Assembly (NCBI GenBank): GCA_030647775.1
Contig: JAUSJC010000008.1
Span: forward strand, 1 to 47,466
From: Candidatus Curtissbacteria bacterium
GTDB lineage: Bacteria > Patescibacteria > Microgenomatia > Curtissbacterales > GWA2-41-24
Direction: 5' to 3'
Length of the DNA: 47,466 nt
Shown: one piece after another, positions 28,824 to 36,719 of the stretch
Layout of the letters: the number at the start of each line of letters is the position of its first letter
Numbering within the stretch: the stretch's first letter is position 1
Notes under the pieces: generated by a model
What the model was told of the DNA's origin: nothing
Database searches by the model: none
What the model saw: the letters and a program-made list of their open reading frames with translations, nothing else
Made by a program: the position numbers and the translations under genes

Positions 28824-29366
28824 ATGGACGATCAACAACAATCACCAATGATGGCCGGGAACCCCGGACCAATTTACCAGGAATCCACCGGCGGCAAAAA
28901 CGCCAAGTGGCTTTGGCTTCTCATTGCACTTATTATTGTCGGGGCTTTAGTTTTTGCGTTTGCCCGCGGAATTGGGCCATTCGGGCAATTCAAGAAAGGC
29001 AGTACTTTGGTAGAGGAATCACCGGCGCCGGAATCGGTTGTTGCCAGTCCAATGCCCGAAGCAACGAGTGGTGCCAATATCGATAAAGCCGCGGTTAGAA
29101 TTAGGATTTTAAATGGAAGCGGTAAAGCAGGTGTGGCATCTGCCGCTAAAGATTATATTGAGGGGAAGGGTTATAAGGTTACTTCGCTTGGGAATGCCGA
29201 TAATTATGATTTTGCCCAGACAGTCGTTAAGATCAAAGACAGTTTGTCAAATATTAAAAACGTACTCGTTTCCGATCTTTCGGATAAATATTCCGTAACA
29301 GTTTCGAGTATTCCTTTGGAGGCTTCCGATTCTGCAGATGTTGAAGTAACCCTAGGGGCAAAATAA
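28824..29366 (+). CDS. Membrane protein with LytR C-terminal domain
   Basis: 180 aa. Cytoplasmic Gln/Pro-rich head, one membrane helix (about 28-49, WLWLLIALIIVGALVFAFARG), a Pro/Ser linker, then the LytR_C domain: VRIRILNGSGKAGVASAAKDYIEGKGYKVTSLGNADNYDFAQTVVKIKDS. The ILNGSG...A...L...G..V pattern is the signature. The LytR-CpsA-Psr catalytic part is absent; LytR_C domains stand alone in many CPR proteins, and their binding role at the cell surface is not established. A palindromic repeat (28785-28813) lies just before the start. Confidence 0.85.
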   Translation: MDDQQQSPMMAGNPGPIYQESTGGKNAKWLWLLIALIIVGALVFAFARGIGPFGQFKKGSTLVEESPAPESVVASPMPEATSGANIDKAAVRIRILNGSGKAGVASAAKDYIEGKGYKVTSLGNADNYDFAQTVVKIKDSLSNIKNVLVSDLSDKYSVTVSSIPLEASDSADVEVTLGAK

Positions 29367-29374
29367 TCCATTTC

Positions 29375-29433
29375 CTTTGTCATCCTGAACTTGATTCAGG
29401 ATCTATATAGATGCCGAAACGAATTCGGCATGA
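29375..29433. repeat. Dispersed palindromic repeat
   Basis: TCCTGAACTTGATTCAGGA and TGCCGAAACGAATTCGGCA between GTCATC and ATGACA ends, after the LytR_C gene. Confidence 0.75.
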
Positions 29434-29458
29434 CAATTCCTTAATGTTTTAACAAAGA

Positions 29459-29668
29459 AAAAACCAGTCAATTGACTGGTTTTGATTATTTCGACCCTAC
29501 TTATGGCGCATGGCTTAATCTCTTCTTCGGTAAACATTAATATGGGCAGAAGCTCTTTTCTCCAAGGAGAAAAGGGACAATCTTTTCCGTAAACTTTTAC
29601 ATGAAGCGAAGAAAATAGATTAAGACTTTTAAAGTGCTACCCAAGTAGGGTTGTTGTCTCCTGTGGAC
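29459..29668 (-). ncRNA. 6S-like structured RNA candidate
   Basis: Minus-strand unit of about 210 nt between a promoter (29675-29702) and a terminator (29460-29485), with no coding frame. It folds as one long interrupted rod: closing stem ACCCTACTT/AAGTAGGGT (29651-29643 with 29502-29494), TTAATCT/AGATTAA, TTCTTCG/CGAAGAA, GTAAA/TTTAC, an open central region, and a terminal hairpin CTTTTCTCC-TT-GGAGAAAAG. A closing stem, central bubble and terminal stem are the plan of 6S RNA, which binds RNA polymerase. Length and isolation fit. No sequence motif proves it, so another housekeeping RNA is possible. Confidence 0.55.
29460..29485 (-). terminator. Terminator of the structured RNA
   Basis: Perfect palindrome AAAACCAGTCAA/TTGACTGGTTTT, followed on the minus strand by more T (TTTTTTC). 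Confidence 0.85.
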
Positions 29669-29674
29669 ATTTAT

Positions 29675-29702
29675 ATAATAGCACCTTTGTCAAAGAAGTC
29701 AA
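29675..29702 (-). promoter_or_regulatory. Promoter of the structured RNA
   Basis: TTGACT (29702-29697), a 16-bp spacer and TATTAT (29680-29675). A second TTGACA lies within the spacer. It starts at the end of the M50 protease gene. Confidence 0.6.
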
Positions 29703-29704
29703 AG

Positions 29705-30424
29705 TTAGAACGGTGCGGTGAGGCCGGGGATTAGAAGGGCGAAGATAGTCGAAGTTACGGGGAAAAGGATCTGGCCGACGGCGCCGGTGACCAAAAGCAG
29801 AAGCAGGATAAAAATGCCGTATTTTTCCATCTGCATAAAATCGGCGTACCACTCGCGGGGCAGGATTCCGGCCAAGACTTTGAAGCCGTCCAGCGGAGCG
29901 ACGGGAATAAGATTAAAGACAGCAAGGACAACGTTAAAGAAGATAACCGGTGAGAGATAAAGATAGATGGTATTGATTGTCGGGCTCAGCATCTGGAACC
30001 AATAGGCAATAAGGTAAGGGATGGAAAGAGCGAGGGCGAGGGCAAAATTGGAAGCGGCGCCGGCAACGGAAATCAGGGCAGAATCCCTTTTAATATTTCT
30101 AAGGTTAAACGGATCAAACGGTGTCGGTTTGCCCCAGCCGATGCCGATAAAAAGTAAGGCGACCGTGCCGACGGGGTCCATGTGGGCCATAGGGTTTAAA
30201 GTCATCCTGCCTTCAAGTTTGGCCGTCGGGTCGCCCAGCCTGTAGGCAACATACGCGTGGGATGCTTCGTGGATGGTAATGCCGGCGACAAGACCGATTA
30301 TCATGGAGAGGCCAATTAGCGGATTTTGAACAATAGCGGAGATTAAAAATGGCAACTCGCGGGTTAAAAGCAGGTTTAAAAGAATAAAGATCGCCAGTAT
30401 TTGAATAATGGGAATGTTAAACAT
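29705..30424 (-). CDS. Site-2 protease family membrane metalloprotease (M50)
   Basis: 239 aa from ATG 30424 (an upstream extension to 30592 runs through repeats). Zinc motif HEASH in GITIHEASHAYVAYRLGDPTAKLEGR (about 48-70) and the third-ligand segment NLIPVAPLDGFK (about 165-176). Five to six hydrophobic segments. Short S2P proteins of this kind cleave membrane-spanning substrates such as anti-sigma factors; the substrate here is unknown. The start region carries a GTTCGAGC...GAGAAC repeat (30429-30480). Confidence 0.9.
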   Translation of the reverse strand: MFNIPIIQILAIFILLNLLLTRELPFLISAIVQNPLIGLSMIIGLVAGITIHEASHAYVAYRLGDPTAKLEGRMTLNPMAHMDPVGTVALLFIGIGWGKPTPFDPFNLRNIKRDSALISVAGAASNFALALALSIPYLIAYWFQMLSPTINTIYLYLSPVIFFNVVLAVFNLIPVAPLDGFKVLAGILPREWYADFMQMEKYGIFILLLLLVTGAVGQILFPVTSTIFALLIPGLTAPF

Positions 30425-30535
30425 AATTAGTGTTCGAGCTTGTCGAGAACTTCGCGACTCGACTTGCAGTCTCGCTCGAAGAATATTGAATAAGGTGTTT
30501 GTCTTATGGTATATTTTAGCATTAACAAAACCAAA

Positions 30536-30820
30536 ATGAGAGCTTGCGAAATTTGCGGAAAGAAATCCATGATCCAAAAATCCGGTGCCCACAATTACGG
30601 CGGGGGCTGGGCATATCGTGCCTCTAAGACGCGTTTTGTTTCCGAACCTAACTTACATTCCAATAAAGTGACTTACAACGGTGTCCGCAGGACCATGAGG
30701 CTTTGCACAAAATGTCTACGTAGGGTTAAAGCTCTCTCACCTGTCATTGCGAGGAGTGAAGCGACGAAGCAATCTAAATCGAAAACCCCAGAAGTTATTG
30801 TTGCTCCAGTTGCCGCCTAA
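30536..30820 (+). CDS. rpmB: Ribosomal protein L28, zinc form
   Basis: 94 aa from ATG 30536. MRACEICGKKSMIQKSGAHNYGGGWAYRASKTRFVSEPNLH...RRTMRLCTKCLRRVKAL: two CxxC pairs bind zinc. The C-terminal 25 residues (SPVIARSEATKQSKSK and on) come from a GTCATTGCGAGG repeat (30743-30775) in frame, replacing the usual tail. No Shine-Dalgarno sequence; TTGAAT-N18-TATATT nearby suggests a short leader. Its stop overlaps the stop of the orphan fmt copy on the other strand. Confidence 0.93.
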   Translation: MRACEICGKKSMIQKSGAHNYGGGWAYRASKTRFVSEPNLHSNKVTYNGVRRTMRLCTKCLRRVKALSPVIARSEATKQSKSKTPEVIVAPVAA

Positions 30821-30894
30821 AATAATTTTTCTATTAATTCTTTACTTTTCGGATAGCCGTTGAGGAATTCTTTTTTTGTCATTTTTCGTTTGCC
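30817..30894 (-). pseudogene. Orphan copy of the 3' end of fmt
   Basis: The minus strand reads GKRKMTKKEFLNGYPKSKE then LIEKLF and TAG. Intact fmt (30922-31764) ends GKRKITIKEFKNGYPKAFQ then KISALFE. Aligned without gaps over the first 16 residues with 12 or 13 identical; the nucleotides differ more. A GTCCTGAGCG-TAGTCGAAGGG repeat (30893-30915) lies between it and the fmt stop. Confidence 0.85.
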
Positions 30895-30921
30895 CTTCGA
30901 CTACGCTCAGGACGGTGCTTG

Positions 30922-31764
30922 TTATTCGAATAAGGCGCTGATTTTTTGAAATGCTTTTGGGTATCCATTTTTGAATTCCTTGATCGTTATTTTTCGCTTG
31001 CCTTCCGGTTGAATGAGACCGTTTGGCAAGAATTTAATCAATTTTGCTTGCCCACCGAAGTCTTGGCGAAGGCGGATCCAAACGCCGGGCCAGGGATGAT
31101 AGGCGCGGATCATGCGATCCACTGTTTTTTTGTCGGGCGGATTTTGCTGATCAATTTCCCCATCAATTTTGGCGATATGTTTTGTGAAGGTTGCCTTTTT
31201 GTGATCTTGAGGCACAGGTTTTAATTTGCCTTCGATATAATCCGGGAGAATTTCCAAAAGAACTTCGGTACCGGCTGCCGCCAGTCTTTCATTTAAAGAA
31301 AGATGATTATCATTATCCTCAATTTCTACTTCTTTTTGTGCAAGTACCGGGCCGTGGTCTACTTCTTTGTCCAAGAGAATAATCGAGACGCCGGTTTTTT
31401 CTTCACCTTCTAAAATTGCTGTCTGAACAGGCGTCGGGCCGCGGTATTTTGGGAGCAGTGACGGGTGAATGTTGATAAAACCGAACCTTGGGATTTGGAG
31501 GATTTTTTGCGGAAGAATTTTTCCATAAGCTATTAATATTGCGAGATCGAATTTGGCGTCAAAGCTATTAAAATTTTTAGGTTCCAGGACGTCGATAGAG
31601 TTTTTAACAGCAGTTTCTTTGGCCGGACTTTGTAGGTTTTTTTGTCCCCTTGCTATTCTTGCATCCGGAGCTGTTATAACCAGCTGCGGTTTATATGGAG
31701 AATCGATTAATTTTTCTAAAACTATTTGGGCCAGGCGCGGAGTGCCGAAAAAGGCGATTTTCAT
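30922..31764 (-). CDS. fmt: Methionyl-tRNA formyltransferase
   Basis: 280 aa; formylates initiator Met-tRNA. MKIAFFGTPRLAQIVLEKLI, LAILIAYGKILPQ, FINIHPSLLPKYRGPTPVQTAIL (catalytic Asn/His, SLLPxxRG) and GVSIILLDKEVDHGPVLAQ are intact. The C-terminal anticodon/acceptor-binding domain is somewhat short (usual length about 310). The RLRQDFGGQAKLIKF segment may be repeat-derived. It overlaps def by 4 bases, so the two are co-translated: deformylase and formyltransferase work at opposite ends of initiation. An orphan copy of its 3' end lies 28 bp downstream. Confidence 0.95.
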   Translation of the reverse strand: MKIAFFGTPRLAQIVLEKLIDSPYKPQLVITAPDARIARGQKNLQSPAKETAVKNSIDVLEPKNFNSFDAKFDLAILIAYGKILPQKILQIPRFGFINIHPSLLPKYRGPTPVQTAILEGEEKTGVSIILLDKEVDHGPVLAQKEVEIEDNDNHLSLNERLAAAGTEVLLEILPDYIEGKLKPVPQDHKKATFTKHIAKIDGEIDQQNPPDKKTVDRMIRAYHPWPGVWIRLRQDFGGQAKLIKFLPNGLIQPEGKRKITIKEFKNGYPKAFQKISALFE

Positions 31765-32315
31765 TTTAATACTTCAAAAGTTTTGTCATCCCAGTCGGCA
31801 AGCGGCAGTTCGATAAGTTCCTCTTTTTTCTTTTTATTGGTTTTAACTTTAAACAGTTTGCCGTTTTGTTTTTTAACATAGTCGATAAATAAAACGCCTG
31901 TTAAATGGTCCAATTCGTGCTGGAAGATTTTTGCCTCAAGACCTTTTAAGTGCTTAACAAATTTTTTGCCATAAGCATCGAAGGCTTCGATATCAACTTC
32001 TGCCGGTCTTGTGACGCCGCCATAGATTCCGCCTACGGAAAAACAGCCTTCCATAAGGTTGGCGCGGTTTTTGTAAGATTTAATAATTTTCGGATTGACA
32101 AAGGGCTTAAATTTATTGCGGATTTTGGCGACAAAAACGTGTTTGAAAACGCCGATTTGCGGGGCGGCAAGGCCAAGGGCGATGGGATTTGTCTGGGCGC
32201 TGGCAGTATCCACCAAATCGGTGATAAGTTTTACTAAAGAGTTGTCGAAGCTTTTAACTTCTTGTGAACTGATCCTGATTTTTTGATCGGGAAGGGCGAT
32301 AAAAGTTTTGATCAC
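31761..32315 (-). CDS. def: Peptide deformylase
   Basis: 184 aa metalloenzyme removing formyl from nascent proteins. All three motifs: GLAAPQIG (48-55), EGCFS (89-93, with the metal Cys), HELDH (133-137). The basic tail (KVKTNKKKKEELIEL) is longer than usual. Upstream gene of the def-fmt pair. Confidence 0.97.
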   Translation of the reverse strand: MIKTFIALPDQKIRISSQEVKSFDNSLVKLITDLVDTASAQTNPIALGLAAPQIGVFKHVFVAKIRNKFKPFVNPKIIKSYKNRANLMEGCFSVGGIYGGVTRPAEVDIEAFDAYGKKFVKHLKGLEAKIFQHELDHLTGVLFIDYVKKQNGKLFKVKTNKKKKEELIELPLADWDDKTFEVLK

Positions 32316-32395
32316 AGAGATAATTATAAATGAAATGGGGATATTTAGTCACTCGCGGTTATATTGTTCGAGCGCAAGCGAGAACTAAACGCTTT

Positions 32396-32486
32396 GTCAT
32401 TCTGAACTTGTTTCAGAATCCAGATCCTGAATTGAATTCAGGATGACACGGGTGAAATGAGATTCTTTCGCTTCGCTCAGAATGAC
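32396..32486. repeat. Dispersed palindromic repeats between def and priA
   Basis: TTCTGAACTTGTTTCAGAA, TCCTGAATTGAATTCAGGA, and CTTTCGCTTCGCTCAGAATGAC. A GTTCGAGCGCAAGCGAGAAC hairpin lies just before (32365-32384). The 32316-32538 gap holds nothing else. Confidence 0.75.
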
Positions 32487-32538
32487 AGGGGAAGGGTTTG
32501 CAATGGCGACTAAATTATAACAAGATTGTTTTTTAAAA

Positions 32539-34209
32539 CTAAATTATGGAATCTGGTTCAACGATAATCCGTACATCTTTTTGATGAGGGAGAATGACTC
32601 GGACTTTGTCTAAGGTTTTTGTTCTAGTTGAGAGAGAGTAATCTGAGAGTTTAATTTTTAAAATAATGTTGTACTTAGAATTGCCTTCGTCTTTAATTGG
32701 GCCGAGAGCAGAAAGTTCGGGGTCGAGATTATCAAAGATTTCCTGGGCTTTTTCTTCAGTACCAGCAACTACGATTTTGACGAGTAGTGAAAACGGCGGA
32801 TAGGAAAAAGTTTTCCTTTGGGAAAGTTCCTCTTTATAAAATTGTAAGTAGTTCCCGTCGATTGCCCATTTGATGGCCGGATGATCAGGGTTATATGTTT
32901 GCAATATGACAAGTTTTTTGGCGAGCTTTTTGAGGTTTGTGATTTGCGCATAAAGTTTTTCGGAAGATGCAAAGTCAGGGAAATTCAAAACGCTGTCGGT
33001 TTTAATATGGACCGCGACATCGTATTTTTTGGGGAGGAGTTTGTAAAAAGCGGCGGCGGTTTCTATATCGATTGCGGCGCCCGGGAGAATTTTTTTAACC
33101 TGAGCAGACAGCGAATTTATGTTGACCAAGTTAAAGTAAACGTCGGGCGAACCGCAGTTGGGGCAAGCAGCAATTTGTTTTTGGACGACGGTTTGAGCTT
33201 TACAGCTTTTGCAATAAATGCTTCCGGATTCGGATTTTTTATTCAAGAAAAGAAGAGTTGATAATTTTTTGGCGGCGGCACGTTTTAAAATTTCTTCCAG
33301 TGTTTGGGAAATAGGCGAGTAGTTGCCGTAAACTTTTTCATTGGTCATATCGATGGTTTTTGTTTGCGGTAGATCCGCTTTGTCATTGCGAGGGCTCGAA
33401 GAGCCCGCGGCAATCTGTTTCTGAGATTGCTTCGCTACGCTCGCAATGACAGAAAAAGTAATGTCTTTTCCGTGATTTGTGAAAGTTGTAATTCTCGGGG
33501 AAGAATCGATGATTTCTATCTTGGCTTTTGTAAGCTCCGATATTTTTTCAGCGATAGTTAAAGTATCAAAATACGGCGAGCGCTCATCTTTATATGCACT
33601 ATCGTGTTCGTCATAGATGCATATTTTTTTAAGGTTGGGGTTGGGGGCAAAAATTGCCGAACGGGAACCAAAAATAAAATCGCATTGTCCTGACATAATT
33701 TTTTGCCAGGCGGCAAATTTCTCGGAAGCTTTTAACTGGTTATGATAGAGGACGTAATTTTTTGCCTGTGGAAAGTTGGCTAAAGTTTCGGGGATTCGAT
33801 CAATGTTTGGAACAAGGACAAGAGTTTGACTAACGACTAAGGACGAACGACTAACGCCTTGAAATTTTTTTGCATTAGTCATTAGTGTTTTAGCGTTTGG
33901 CAACTTGGGGAGCATTGCGTCTAAGCAGTTGGCCATCGGGGCGAGATAGTAGGAAGACATCCATTTGAGAAGATCAATCTGGTAAGCAAGGAGAATTGGC
34001 TGGTCGAGGATAATTGAGGCAATTGGTTTGGTTTTGATTTTCGGGTCGATTTGGTTTTGAAAACCGACGATGATTCCTTGCGGGTTTCTTTTGCCAAACG
34101 GTATAGAGACGAGCTGGCCAATTTTTACGTTTAGATTTTTTGGAATCTCGTAAGTGTAGGAATCAATATCCGGTGATTGGTAAGTTAGGACGACAACTTG
34201 CACGTACAT
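32539..34209 (-). CDS. priA: Primosomal protein N' (PriA)-like, degenerate helicase
   Basis: 556 aa against about 730 in PriA. The N-terminal DNA-binding part is normal (DSYTYEIPKNLNVKIGQLVSIPFGKR). FIFGSRSAIFAPNPNLKKICIYDEHDSAYKDERSPYF corresponds to motifs Ia-II, with DEHD for DEEH, and LQTYNPDHPAI and RKTFSYPPFSLLVKI to the C-terminus. The Walker A loop (GVTGSGKTE) is missing: the place where it belongs holds NAKKFQGVSRSSLVVSQT, encoded by TTAGTC-type repeats (33826-33888). The zinc region keeps only four cysteines (CKSC, CPNC). A second repeat (33382-33450) gives VIASVAKQSQKQ. It probably loads partners without helicase activity. Confidence 0.85.
   Translation of the reverse strand: MYVQVVVLTYQSPDIDSYTYEIPKNLNVKIGQLVSIPFGKRNPQGIIVGFQNQIDPKIKTKPIASIILDQPILLAYQIDLLKWMSSYYLAPMANCLDAMLPKLPNAKTLMTNAKKFQGVSRSSLVVSQTLVLVPNIDRIPETLANFPQAKNYVLYHNQLKASEKFAAWQKIMSGQCDFIFGSRSAIFAPNPNLKKICIYDEHDSAYKDERSPYFDTLTIAEKISELTKAKIEIIDSSPRITTFTNHGKDITFSVIASVAKQSQKQIAAGSSSPRNDKADLPQTKTIDMTNEKVYGNYSPISQTLEEILKRAAAKKLSTLLFLNKKSESGSIYCKSCKAQTVVQKQIAACPNCGSPDVYFNLVNINSLSAQVKKILPGAAIDIETAAAFYKLLPKKYDVAVHIKTDSVLNFPDFASSEKLYAQITNLKKLAKKLVILQTYNPDHPAIKWAIDGNYLQFYKEELSQRKTFSYPPFSLLVKIVVAGTEEKAQEIFDNLDPELSALGPIKDEGNSKYNIILKIKLSDYSLSTRTKTLDKVRVILPHQKDVRIIVEPDSII
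33382..33450. repeat. GTCATTGCGAG element in frame within priA
   Basis: 69 bp (23 codons), with GTCATTGCGAG and CTCGCAATGAC ends and GGGCTC-GAA-GAGCCC inside. It is the same family as the 90-bp elements of rplA and nusG and again keeps the frame open. Confidence 0.85.
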
Positions 34210-34249
34210 AGCGAGTTAATTGTAAATTGTAAATAGTTAATAGTAAATT

Positions 34250-34291
34250 GACTACCCGTTTTGTTTGCGATCGTCAACAAAACGGGTAGTC
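34250..34291. terminator. Perfect 16-bp stem between folD and priA
   Basis: GACTACCCGTTTTGTT (34250-34265) and its exact complement 34276-34291, with a 10-base loop. No T-run follows, so either a Rho-aided or processing hairpin at the end of folD, or another mobile palindrome. TAAATTGTAAATAG repeats flank it. Confidence 0.5.
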
Positions 34292-34367
34292 GGAATACTC
34301 CCTATTGATTTAAATCATTAAAGCGGGTTAAGCAAAGTGTTTTTGGGTTTTTGCGCCGAGTTTGAAT

Positions 34368-35207
34368 TTATAAATTTTGGTTTTGGTAGGCTTGGAGGAG
34401 GTTTTGGAAAAGGCTGGCGACGGTCATGGGGCCGACGCCGCCGGGGACGGGGGAAATCCAATCTACGATTTTTTCTACTTCGCCTGCGGCAACATCGCCT
34501 TTTAGTTTTCCGTCCACAACGGTTGTGCCAACGTCGACAACTGTCTGACCGGGGCTGACGTGGTTTTTGGTAATTAAACCCGGTTTGCCGACGGCGGAAA
34601 TTAGAATGTCAGAGTGCTTAGTGATTAGTGATAAGTGGTTAGTCTTGGAATGGCAGACGGTGACGGTTGCATCAAGATTTAAAAAGGCAAGAGCTGTCGG
34701 TTTGCCAACCAAAGATGAGCGGCCGACAACAACAACGTGTTTGCCGGCAGGGTTAATTTTGTAATGCTCAAGGAGCGTTAAAATTCCTTTGGTTGTTGCC
34801 GGGACAAGGCCGGTAGGGTTGTTTTCCATAAGCTTTTTTAAATTGGCAGAATGAAGGCAATCTACATCTTTTGCCGGATCGATGGCTTCGATGATTTGGT
34901 TTTTATCGAGATTTTCGGGAATTGGAAGTTGGATGATAATTCCGTTTATCGATTTTTCCGAGTTAAAATTTGCAATGTTGAAATTTAAAGTTTTTTCGGT
35001 TACGTCTTCCGGTAGTTTGAGATGTTTTATATTAGCACCGATTTTTTCGCCGAATTTTATTTTTTGGGCGATATAGGTGTTGGACTCGGGATTATCACCG
35101 ACTTGAATTATTACAAGCCTTGGTGCCGCCAGTAGATTCTGGATTTTAGATTTTAGTACGCCCTCGATTTTGTCGCGGACGATTTTGCCATCAAGTAGTT
35201 TTGCCAT
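34368..35207 (-). CDS. folD: Methylene-THF dehydrogenase/cyclohydrolase
   Basis: 279 aa bifunctional folate enzyme interconverting 5,10-methylene- and 10-formyl-THF. Catalytic Tyr and Lys in NTYIAQKIKFGEKIG, the IIIQLPIPENLD loop, DVDCLHSANL, VVVGRSSLVGKPTALAFL (NADP site) and SPVPGGVGPMTVA are present. In CHSKTNHLSLITKHSDI a TTAGTG-family repeat (34613-34643) has been accepted in frame near the cofactor pocket. It supplies formyl-THF to the nearby fmt and the split purH, and pairs with glyA next door. Confidence 0.95.
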   Translation of the reverse strand: MAKLLDGKIVRDKIEGVLKSKIQNLLAAPRLVIIQVGDNPESNTYIAQKIKFGEKIGANIKHLKLPEDVTEKTLNFNIANFNSEKSINGIIIQLPIPENLDKNQIIEAIDPAKDVDCLHSANLKKLMENNPTGLVPATTKGILTLLEHYKINPAGKHVVVVGRSSLVGKPTALAFLNLDATVTVCHSKTNHLSLITKHSDILISAVGKPGLITKNHVSPGQTVVDVGTTVVDGKLKGDVAAGEVEKIVDWISPVPGGVGPMTVASLFQNLLQAYQNQNL

Positions 35208-35236
35208 ATACGAATTATCTCATTAAAACCAGATCT

Positions 35237-35381
35237 TGTCATTGCGAGGAGCGATAGCGACGAAGCAATCTGTTCCCTTGTCATCCTGAACTTGATTCAG
35301 GATCCATTTCGAGAAAGATTCCGGATCAGGTCCGGAATGACATTGTAAAAAACGAGATTGCTTCGCTTCGCTCGCAATGAC
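35237..35381. repeat. Cluster of dispersed palindromic repeats between folD and glyA
   Basis: A GTCATTGCGAG...CTCGCAATGAC element (same ends as the rplA/nusG copies) into which a GTCATCCTGAACTTGATTC-type element and a TCCGGATC...GGTCCGGA unit appear nested. Confidence 0.75.
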
Positions 35382-35387
35382 AAAGGT

Positions 35388-36719
35388 TTAGGGGACGGGG
35401 AATTTAGAGGTAAAGAGTTTTACTTCTTTGGCGATGGCAAGAAGGTTTTTGTTTTTATAGACGCGGGATTTGAAGTCTTTCATAAATTCGTTGCGAGCAT
35501 CTTTTTCGGCCGGCAATTTTTCTTTTTTAACTTCTTCAATAACTCTATTGATCCACTGCGCGACCTTTTTCATTTGGGGTTCTTTCATGCCGCGGGTGGT
35601 AATGGCCGGTGGGCCAAGACGAATGCCGGAAGGATAAAGTGGGGGTTGGGTATCAAAGGGTACGCCGTTAGCGTTGACAACAATATTGGCAACTTCCAGA
35701 GCAATCGCGGCAACTTTTCCGTTGACGTTTTTATTTCGCAGGTCAATCAAGATTAAGTGATTGTCCGTGCCGCCGGAGACTAAGTCAAAGTCAAAGTCGG
35801 AAAGATATGTGGCGAGGGCTTTGGCGTTTTTGACGATTTGTTTGGCGTAGGTTTTGAATGCGGGTGTAGAGTCTTCCTTTAGCATCACAGCAATTGATGC
35901 AGTTTGGTCGTCATGCGGGCCGCCTTGGATTCCCGGAATGATGGCGCTGTCGATTTTTTTACCCAAGTCGGGATCTTTTTTTAAACCTTTGGCAGTCGCC
36001 ATAATGATGGCACCTCTGGGCCCGCGGAGGGTTTTGTGGGTCGTTGTCATAAGGATATGCGCGTAAGGAGCCGGATCCGGGTGTTGGTCGGTAACAATCA
36101 AGCCTGCGATGTGAGAAATATCGGCTAAGAGGTAAGCACCGACTTTATCGGCGATTTGGCTAAACCTTTTGAAATCGATAATCCTTGGATAAGCGGTGTA
36201 ACCGCAAACAATTATTTTGGGCTTTTCGCGGACGGCTTGTTTTTCGATAGCGTCAAAGTCAAGCAAGCAGTCACGGCCCAGTTCGTAAAGAGTTGATTTA
36301 TAAAACTGGCCGGTTGCCGATTGCGGCTGGCCGTGGGTTAAGTGTCCACCGAAAGCCAAAGAAAGGCCCATGATCTTGTCTTTTAATGGTTCCAAAAGGG
36401 CAACATAAACGGCAAGATTTCCTGCAGATCCCGATAGCGCTTGGACGTTTGCGTGCGGCACGCCAAAAAGTTTTTTAGCTCTTTCTTGGGCAAGACTTTC
36501 CACACTATCGATAACAGCGTTTCCCTGATAGTAGCGTTTTTTGGGATAACCTTCGGAATATTTATTGTTGAGGACTGTACCAAGAGCTGATCGAACGGCT
36601 TGAGAGGCATAGTTTTCGGAAGGGATCATTTCCAAAACTTCGCGTTGGCGTTTTTCTTCTAGTGTTATAAGTTTGGCAATTTCGGGATCCGTTTTTTGTA
36701 GAGCTGACATTGGCGTCAT
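35388..36719 (-). CDS. glyA: Serine hydroxymethyltransferase
   Basis: 443 aa PLP enzyme converting serine and THF to glycine and methylene-THF. Seen: EMIPSENYASQAVRSALGTVLNNKYSEGYPKKRYYQG, LSGSAGNLAVY, GGHLTHG, ADISHIAGL and the PLP lysine in TTTHKTLRGPRGAII. The C-terminus is longer than usual. Its ATG overlaps the stop of the O-antigen ligase-like gene (ATGA), so translation is coupled. With folD it forms a one-carbon pair. Confidence 0.97.
   Translation of the reverse strand: MTPMSALQKTDPEIAKLITLEEKRQREVLEMIPSENYASQAVRSALGTVLNNKYSEGYPKKRYYQGNAVIDSVESLAQERAKKLFGVPHANVQALSGSAGNLAVYVALLEPLKDKIMGLSLAFGGHLTHGQPQSATGQFYKSTLYELGRDCLLDFDAIEKQAVREKPKIIVCGYTAYPRIIDFKRFSQIADKVGAYLLADISHIAGLIVTDQHPDPAPYAHILMTTTHKTLRGPRGAIIMATAKGLKKDPDLGKKIDSAIIPGIQGGPHDDQTASIAVMLKEDSTPAFKTYAKQIVKNAKALATYLSDFDFDLVSGGTDNHLILIDLRNKNVNGKVAAIALEVANIVVNANGVPFDTQPPLYPSGIRLGPPAITTRGMKEPQMKKVAQWINRVIEEVKKEKLPAEKDARNEFMKDFKSRVYKNKNLLAIAKEVKLFTSKFPVP

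Noticed and set aside
28808..29086. A 92-aa frame overlapping the LytR_C gene
   Set aside because: It starts in a repeat and is out of frame with a well-supported membrane protein.
30425..30592. N-terminal extension of the M50 protease
   Set aside because: The added residues come from repeat sequence and the opposite-strand rpmB promoter region; ATG 30424 directly precedes the first membrane helix.
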